Notes under the pieces: model-generated | Seen by the model: only the letters and a program-made list of their open reading frames with translations | Databases searched by the model: none | What the model was told of the DNA's origin: nothing | Program-made: the position numbers and the translations under genes | NCBI RefSeq assembly: GCF_964340395.1 | Contig: NC_135567.1 | Coordinates: 19,032,806-19,072,805 of the forward strand | Reading direction: 5' to 3' | From: Glandiceps talaboti | Lineage: Eukaryota; Hemichordata; Enteropneusta; Spengelidae | Length of the DNA: 40,000 bases | In this document: positions 14,601-24,200 of the stretch, one piece after another | Position numbering within the stretch: the stretch's first letter is position 1 | Layout of the letters: each line of letters begins with the position of its first letter

Positions 14601-15231
14601 TCTGTTGACTTTGCCGTATTTTTCTGCTTCTTTGGCTGCCTTAGCTGACCAGGTACCGGTAACAAGGTAGTCAGCACACTTTCCTTCTCTGAGGTTCATT
14701 AAATTTAGAGCTGTGGCTGCAAACTGACCAGTGCCACCGCCTTGAAGGAAAAGAAGCTTGTAGTTCTCTGGAATTGCACTGTGGATAAAACATGAAAAGA
14801 CAAATTGTGTTTAGAGGGACAGATTTGTAAAAAAAATAAAAAAATAAAAGCAGATCTGAACAGATTCATAAAAACTTGTTTTCAGATAATCCAATTCCAT
14901 TATAATTTCTTCTTTTATTTCTTAACCCTTTCACCACTGACTCCCGCTATTGTGGGAACATGAAAGTGCTAAACAAGACAAAAACAAACCCACAAGGTAA
15001 TAACACATTAGCAAATTTACAGTAAAAAGCTGTTGAAGTAGTCTGATACATAGGCATGTGGTCTAGCAGCTATCCATGGCTTTGAATATGAAGATCCCCC
15101 CACCCTACCCCTCCTCTCAACAAGATAATAACACATTAGCAACTTCACAGAGAAAAGCTGACGGAGTAGTTCGACACACAGGCTGGAATGTAGTCTAGCG
15201 GCTATCCATGTTTTGAATCTAAAGACCCCTC

Positions 15232-15270
<39 letters not shown>

Positions 15271-18200
15271 GATTCTAAGCCACGGATAGCCTCTAGACTA
15301 ACTTGTAAGTTAATAAAACACGCTTCTATGCATACAGGAAATTCAATGTGAATATACATTGTTCAGGTTAGTACATTTTTACTGTTATTTACAAAGGAAA
15401 TACACAATTTCCTGACTTACTACATTTGCCTTGTCTAATTCCTGAATACATTACAATCATATTTGTTGTACATTTGAAACCTGATACTTTTTCTTTCATT
15501 ACTCAAACACAAAATTATAGCTAGAAAATCAATATATTTTTATCAACATGTTATCACCTGTATTCAAACAAGTGTACACATGAACAGAGTGGAAATAAAA
15601 ACACAGTGTGCAAACACTATTGTACCACCACTATATTATAAAACGCCTCAAAATAAACAAGGACAATAGCAGTACATTTTTCCCATAACACATTGTCTGT
15701 GCATTATATTACTAAGCCTTGCATGCACCCCCCCCCCCCCACCCTCCCTTCCACTTGTGATATGAAGGAGTTTACCTGGTATTATACAAATATAGAAACA
15801 AATTCTCTGATTGTAACAAATAGTTTTTGTTATCTATATAGTTTTACTTATTTTCAATTTTGAGAAATGTACACTTGCATGTACATCTGTCGTTTCACTG
15901 ATAACAGATCGATATATGTGACCATCCTAGAAGTAGACTAAATAACAGTTGTTTGAGGTGGTGATTTTGCTCCTGATGTTCCACTTCACATTACCCAAGA
16001 CTTCTACATCTAAAATACAGGTAACACAGATCTACTTTCCTAACCAATCAGAACAACTCTTATAAAGCACTTCACATTACCCAAGACTTCTACATTTAAA
16101 ATACAGGTAACACAGATCTACTTTCCTAACCAATCAGAACAAATCTTATAAAGCACTTCACATTACCCAAGACTTCTACATTTAAAATAAAGGTAACACA
16201 GATCTACTTTCCTAACCAATCAGAACAAATCTTATAAAGCACTTCACATTACCCAAGACTTCTACATTTAAAATACAGGTAACACAGATCTACTTTCCTA
16301 ACCAATCAGAACTCGCTTCATATCATCCACAACTTCTACATGTACATTCCTTCGGGTATACCCAATCACAATTTACCAGAATTCCCTGTATCTATGTAAC
16401 TGAACCATGAAATCCGCCCTTCTGGGGTTTACTGATAAAATTCTTGATAAAAATCAGTGGCTCAGATTAACCTTACCTGTCATCGTATCAAACAACACTA
16501 AACATACTAATCAGAATTTAATATGTTGAACTAATCAAACTTTTCAATCGATAAGAAAAGAAAGAGTAAAAGTCATTTCATAATTTTTCTTCGATTATAA
16601 CTTTCAATCATCTAAAGATATTGATAACTGATATTAAATACTTTAACCTTCTCAGATTGGGGTACATTTACATATATATTAAATATTATATTGCTGTAAT
16701 ATTGATTAATCAATGCATCAGTCAAGCTCTGCAAAGCTTGGATTCGATAGCCTTTCCTCTCTCTACAAAGGAAAGGGTATCAAATCTTAGCTTTGTAGAG
16801 AGAGGAAAGGCTATCAAATCTTAGCTTTGTAGAGAGAGGAAAGAATGTCAAATCTAAGCTTTGACCAGAGAGGGGAGTGCCAAATCTAAGCCTTGCAGAG
16901 AGAGAGAAGAAAGGTTATTAAATCAAAGTTTTGCAGAGAGAAGAAAGGTTATCAAATCAAAGTTTTGCAGAGAGAAGAAAGGTTATCAAATCAAAGTTTT
17001 GCAGAGAGAAGAAAGAGTATCAAATCCAAGCTTTGCAGAGAGAGGAAAGGCTATTAAATCTAAGCTTTGTAGAGAAAAGAAAGGATGTCAAATCTAAGCT
17101 TTGACCAGAGAGGAAAGGGTACAAAATCTATGATCTGCAAAGAAAGGAAAGGCTATCAAATCCAAGCTTTGCAGAAAAAGAAAAGTGTCAAATCCAAGCT
17201 TTGCAAAAAGAAGAAAGGTTATCAAATCAAAGTTTTGCAAGTTGGAAAGTGTATCAAATCCCTCTCTGTAGTTTCCTATACTCCCAAAGATCTGATTACC
17301 TCTCAAAATAATTCTTGATTAGAACAACATTTCAATCTTGTATGTAATATCTTTGTACTTACAGTAAATCTCTAAGATTTGCTTCTGTCATGGTCATAAT
17401 CTTCGCAAAGTCTGCTGATCTGTGACTGAGTTCTGAATAAGGAAAACAGGTAAAAAAACATTCAAAATCCTTTTCTTGTGGAAGACACAGGAGATATTCA
17501 GAAGAAAATACAATTACAAAAGTACACCTGAAAAAGTTTTTGTGCTTTTTTAAGTTGAAAATAAGTATGAAGAAAAACAGAAAACGCAATGGACCAGACA
17601 ATGTAAAATTTGATTTCCTGGTCTGCCCAAAAAAATCGCTAGTCCCAGACCTAGGACCAGTGGATTTGTTCACCCTGAAGACTAATGACTAATGTCATGT
17701 GATGACTTCACAATTTCATGAAATTAGTGGATCACAGAATGAAATAGTTTAAATATTTACCCATAACGCTGACTCCAGTGTTCTTGTAATTCAGCATCTC
17801 CTTTTGAGCCCTTTGTAGCACCTGTGTGCAAACAGAAAATATAAAATATAAGAAGACAAAAATGAAAATGATGATAAACTGCAGATCTTTCTCTCTGTGC
17901 ATTCATGTACTGCATCACACATACATGTATAATTGATTCTGAAAAAAAAATGAATTTCAAAGTAGCACCTGCATGGAAACAGAAAATATACAAGAAGATA
18001 AAAATGAAGATAAAATGCAGATCTTTCTCTGTGCATTCATGTACTGAAAATTTCACACATATTCTAAAAAAAATTGAATTCAGTTTCTGTTCTTTCTAGT
18101 TGACAATACAATTTAATGGACTGGATGCAAGTTTATTTATTTAATTTCACTTTTTTTCAATTTTGTTTGTCCATAATGATCAGGGTGCCAATTTGACACT

Positions 18201-21200
18201 ATGGACACACACAATTTCTAGTGACACACCAAAATTTGGTGTTCTCCCATCTCTTACTATGTGGTGACTCACAAGAAATGCCAATTTTTATCATACTGAC
18301 ATCACCCACAACAAAATTTGGCTATCACTAGAGGATACACTGATAATGATGCTTCGTATGTTTGTTTGTTTGTTTTGGAAATATTCTTTCCCCTTTATCC
18401 TTCCTTCAGCTTTCTGTTTATTTTCTTCTGTAGATTAGGAGTTCGACTGAGGTCTGAAGAAACCTTTTGTTGTTAATTTTTATTTATTTTTGTCACTTGT
18501 TTCTATGGAACAAATCATAGTTTGATGGTTTGCTTGTTGCAATACTTCAAAAATAACACCAGAACACTCAACTTTTCACCTTTTGCACACATCACTTGCC
18601 ATAAATCACGCAGGAACATTTGTCAAACTCAACTTCATAAATTACCATAAAATGGACTATTGACCAATCAGAACTATCATTTCCTATTACCATAAAATGG
18701 ACTCTTGACCAATCTATAATCATTATTTCCTATTACCATAAAATGGACTCTCAACCAATGAGAACTATCATCATTCTTTCCTATTACCATAAAATGGACT
18801 CTCGACCAATCAGAACTGAGAACTATCATTATTTCCTTTAACACACAGGATAGGTGTCCTTGTATTACTGTGATAGCCAGACTATTCCCACATTAATGAA
18901 TGGAAGAGTCTGAAATATAAGTCCTGAAGCACAGATTGGCATGGTTCAATACTTTGGCACAAAAGAAAATCATGTGTAACTAGGGGTGTAACTAGTAACT
19001 ACACACTGTATAATTTTAAGCGTTATCATAAAGGTCTCTGCAGACTCTGACTTTTCACTGAACTATTAACCCCTTGTCTGTTGTAAGTTTTCATATACAG
19101 ACACAATCTGTTTGAAAACCACGGATCAAAAAGCAAGTAGATGCAGGACAGTAGCCCCATCTACACGTACGTCGTCTACCTGAGGCAGTCCCAAGTCCTA
19201 CCTGAGGTAGGATAGATTTGTGTCTACACATAGGAAGGTTACAGTGTGGATGTCGCACGTTCCGTCCTGACTGTACATAGGACGAAGTCAGGAGGGTTTC
19301 AGGAAACCTCTCAAAGGTGTCCCAAGTCAGGACAGTTTCAGGCCGCGTTTGCATCTACACGGGCTTCAAACTATCCTGAATCCTACCTCAGGTAGGATTT
19401 TTAGTGCTGTGTAGACGGGCTAGTGTGTCCTCTATGCCAATTTGATGCATCCCACTGATGCACACAATTTCTAGTGACACACCAAAATTTGATGTTCCCC
19501 TATCTCTTACTATGTGGTGTTTCAGAAGAAATACCAGTTTTTAACATTTTGACCCAGAACAGCACACTGGTGCAGGGAATGGGTGGGTGGGCTGGGTGTG
19601 TTAGTGTTAGTGCTTGAAAACCACAGATACATGCATGTAGGGGTGTAAAACTAATAGTTGGTAATTGCAATTTAAAGGTCGCAATGGACAGATTATTCAC
19701 TGAACAATAGCTACCTCTTTTTACATGCAAGCTGGGTGTGTTACTGTTAGTGCTTGAAAACCACAGATACATGCATGTAGGGGTGTAAAACTAATAGTTG
19801 GTAAATGCAATTTAAAGGTCGCAATGGACAGATTATTCATTGAACAATAGCTGCCTCTTTTTACATGCAAACTGGGTGTGTTACTGTTAGTGCTTGAAAA
19901 CTACAGATACATGTAGGGGTGTAAAACTAATAGTTGGTAGATGCAATATAAAGGTCGCAGTGAAGAAGGTCGCTTGTCTATCTGTCTTCTAGTCAGACAT
20001 TTTTATGTTTGTGTTAACACTTCAGACTGATAACAATACATTGTACATATTACAACATGCTCCTATTGCATGACAAAGCAGAATACAGGGGGCAAAGTCC
20101 CACAAGTTAAACAAGGACAAAACATTCCCTAATCCAGGGACCATATCATCTAAATTTAGCATAACATAAGAACCAAGGTTATTGGTTGAAGCTATATTAG
20201 CATAACATAAGAACTAAGGTTATTGGTTGAAGTAACACTTGATTGTGATCGCACCAGCCAAATTTTGATGCGAGTTAAAAAGATTTCTTGTGACTCACCA
20301 CATAGTAAGAGATAGGAGAACACCAAATTTTGGTGCTTCACTAGAAATTGTGTGCATCAGTGGCAAATCAAATTCGCATAGAGGGCACACTGTATCAGAC
20401 ATCCATAAAAATCCATAAAATGAAATCTGGATTTTTATCCAATTTAGGAGGAAAGGCAACAACTTTGTAATCTCTCGAAATCTTTACGAGACGAGGGGGT
20501 TCTAAAATATGTATAAATCAAAACTAACAGTATCACAAGACAACATGTGATGATAATCAATTGTGGTGATAATCAATGACAAACCTGAAAGGTACACGAA
20601 ACTCAAAATGTCATAAATCTTCATTTCAGAATAAAGACAATCACATTACGTAGTTATTTGGTATGGAATCACAATGCTTTCAAACTAAATCATTAACTTT
20701 AATACCCTGTCTAAGTTATCACTACTACATGAACTACACATGCACAAAGGAATATCAATATGTGACTTTGTAAATTTACATATAAAGTTTGACACGGACA
20801 TTACTGTGAACCCCCCACCATGCCTGGGTACAAGACTGAACTTTTTCACATTTATGCTTGGAACATGAATAACATGGTGTCTGGGAAGGGGAATGTCCTT
20901 TGTACTTCAACTTGGAACATTACTATGAGCTATTTAAATGGCGTTGTTAACAATAAAACCACCCGAACTAATGAGAAAATACTTTCCATTTAAAAGTACA
21001 GCAAATTCAACCACACCCCACATATCTACTTATTTGGTACACCATATCATAATTCATTTTCATAATTTAAATTCTAAAAGTCAAAAGGTAATTTTTAATT
21101 CAACATGAATTACAAGGGTGAGCAAATAATTTTGTGAACTGGTGGGTCTCCAAGGGAAAGCATCCACAGAGGTCATGGGTCAACCAGCACCCACACGGAA

Positions 21201-24200
21201 TTTTCCTTTGCAACCACTACTTGACAAAGTGTAAGAAAAGAAAAAATTCCTACTTTCAAATATTTCCTTTCTACCAAAAAAAAACATTTCAAACTGAAAA
21301 TTTCAGAAAGGGACAAGATTTCATCAAAAATTATAAATGTATTTTCAGGAGCAAACAAAACAGGAACCATGGAATTTTCCTATACACTAAAGTTCCGTTA
21401 TTGAATACATTAACATATTCAAATGAGGCATGCACAATCTCATGTTGGAGTTTTCCATACCTAAACATATCCAAACTCAAATTTCTCGAGTGGAAAAAGT
21501 GATTTTTCATACATGTACCATAGTTACATAATTTTATTGCTATGGAATTTATAAAATTAACAATTTATGTGTAATTAACTTAACGAGTGTACAAGATCAA
21601 AGCTATCAAAAACTGAAAATCTACTCAATTTTAATGAAACGTCAAGCAACAGTAGAAATACAAGTGCATTGGGCTGTCAATTTTCTGAAAAACGTTTTCA
21701 CACTTTTAAAAAAAGAATTAATAATAGCCAAGTTAGTCTATATATATATATGTTGAGGAATAAACTACCACGTCAAGTTACAGTGACAATGCAGGATTCT
21801 TGTCAAAACACTAAACCTTCACTGTAATGCTTGGTAACTTTACTTGCAAGGGGTACTTGCACCTTGGCAAGCAAACTATTACTGTTCCTGATTTAAATTA
21901 CTTCAAATGAAAGCATTAAAAGTACCGGAACAATTGGTTAAAAACCTACACAAATTCATGTGAATAATGAACTTTCAAATGAGCAAACTTCAGCTGAGAA
22001 AGTTTTAAGGACCAGTAACTTTCAACACCTGATAAGTCGTATGTAATCAAGCATGCATCAAAGTAGTGGTACTCGCTTCACCACAAGACTCCACTAACTT
22101 TATAAGGTAACTTCACTATTACTAATGTATCAAAGTATTATATGTTACCATAAAAGTATTTGATGGCAGCATTTTTCAACTTATCACCTTTTTATACAGT
22201 TTATATCAATATTTTTAAGTGACCAATTTGAACAACTGCAGGAATACCTTTCAGGATTGATCTGTGCATTGCTGTAGTACTAGTGTGGAGTTCTATTTTT
22301 TTGTGTCCTCTTGAACTAACCTGTCAGAAAACACACAGAACTTACACAAAACCAACCCTCGTCTACATCATCAGGTACCTCTAATTTCTACCGATATATC
22401 CAAACTCAAATTCTACTTGATGGTGGAAGAGATACATGTAATTTACCAAAAACTGGCGCACATGAAATGACAAAATTCCAGACCATGCCAAGTTGACACC
22501 AAACCCAAACTTTTTTTAACACCTCTTACTTTTCCAGTTTAAGACTAAATCTCCCACATTTTCTTTTTCTATATATCTGTACTTTCTGTTCGTAATAAAC
22601 TTCTATATTCATTGCATCAATTCATTTATTAATTTATATTCTTGAAAATTGTCCTTGGTTTTCAAATCTTGCCATCATTTCTAGACTGGTAGATTTTAAT
22701 GCCACTGAATACATATATACAAATGTATATATCGGAGATATTTTACCTGCGTCACCTGTGACATTTTCGATTCGTTGTCAATTTCTATTTGCACACAATC
22801 ATTAGAACACTTATACATAACCATTGTTTTAAACTTAAAAATTTGCACACAATCACTCGTCTAGTTACATATTCACAGAATACCAAATAAGGTGACTTCA
22901 AAGTAATTTACTTATGTAAGTTACTTATGTAAGTAGTTTTTTTAATAGCTACCAGACTAATATCCCTTACTTCAAAAGCTTTGCACAGACCTGGGCCAGC
23001 TTTATGACATTACAGTATCTGGCGGCTTCTTTTGTCTCAATGCTATCACTATCTGAGCTCATGACAAAAGTTTCAGACACCCCCCCCCCCCACCAAAAGT
23101 TACACAACACTACAACTTGACCTTTTTCTGTAAAAAGTACATGCTTGTTACCTCCTCTTTGACAAGGGTTCAGTTTGTTCAAATTCAAAATTAAGTCCAA
23201 CGAAGCCATTGTAAAATTCAGTCAACTTACCCACCAGTATTTTCTCAAGTGTTCTCAGTTAATTGCTATGAATTTATTGTGATAGGTGGATAGGTTATCT
23301 AATGCTGTTATACAGTGACATCGACAAAGAATTCCAACTGACAAGTATTTTGGAGCGCTCGACATTATTGCCTTGTATAGAGATTATTCGAATATCTATA
23401 TTAAAATGAAATTGCCTTTTTTATCTATATACATGTATGTTTTAAACAAATTATCTTTATAGCAAAAGGCAATTTTAAATTGTACACAACTGAGAAACTT
23501 GCTATTTTGTGTAACAAATATATGTAATAATGCCTTTAGTTCAATTTCTCCAATTCTAGGGGGTCATTTGTTTTCAATGACACACCGTATAACATATTGA
23601 GCTGACAAAACGTCCCATTTGCCCTTGCCATGGTTTCCGTATATTTAGTAGTTGGCTGATGCAACATCCGAAAGTACACAAACTGTAAACGTGGTATGGC
23701 AATGAATTGATTGGCATTTACAGTTAAGTAAAGACACCTTCACGTCAGGCACAAAATAAACAAATACTGTTATTAGACGAAATTATTGAAAATAACTGCA
23801 TGTACTGAGTGACATTATTTTCTGTCATTAAACCTTGCCACTGTGAAGTTACGGGACGTTTTTAGCAATTTAGGTAATGAATAGGCAACGATCAGAATTT
23901 CAATAACCCCGTCGGTACTACGGTGTTGCCAACGTCTCGTCGTGGTAGATATATTGTCATGATCACAGGTAACGCTTACTTCTCCGAATCTTCATTATTT
24001 TATTGATCAAACATACACTTGACACGTCTATTTATTGACCAAATTTTATGGAAATCGTACTTTATTGTAGGCATATTGCCATGTGCATATTAATTACTAC
24101 GTGATCCATTGTCTTTCAGACAACACTTTCAATTTACCTTACGATTTTTTACCCTCAAGACCAAATATTCGATGTCAGCGTATGCAGTCAAGCATTGCCA

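Noticed and set aside
19091-19354. Minus-strand frame of 87 codons, rich in Cys and Arg
   Set aside because: It lies almost wholly inside the palindrome-rich inverted-repeat element and follows its repeats.
21134-21502. Plus-strand frame of 122 codons
   Set aside because: Its start lies in a MITE family B fragment, the rest is AT-rich intron, and no domain was recognised.
22967-23209. Minus-strand frame of 80 codons in PSAT1 intron 1 with an ATG
   Set aside because: It crosses a poly-C tract, has no recognisable domain and no clear splice sites. Kept only as a note.
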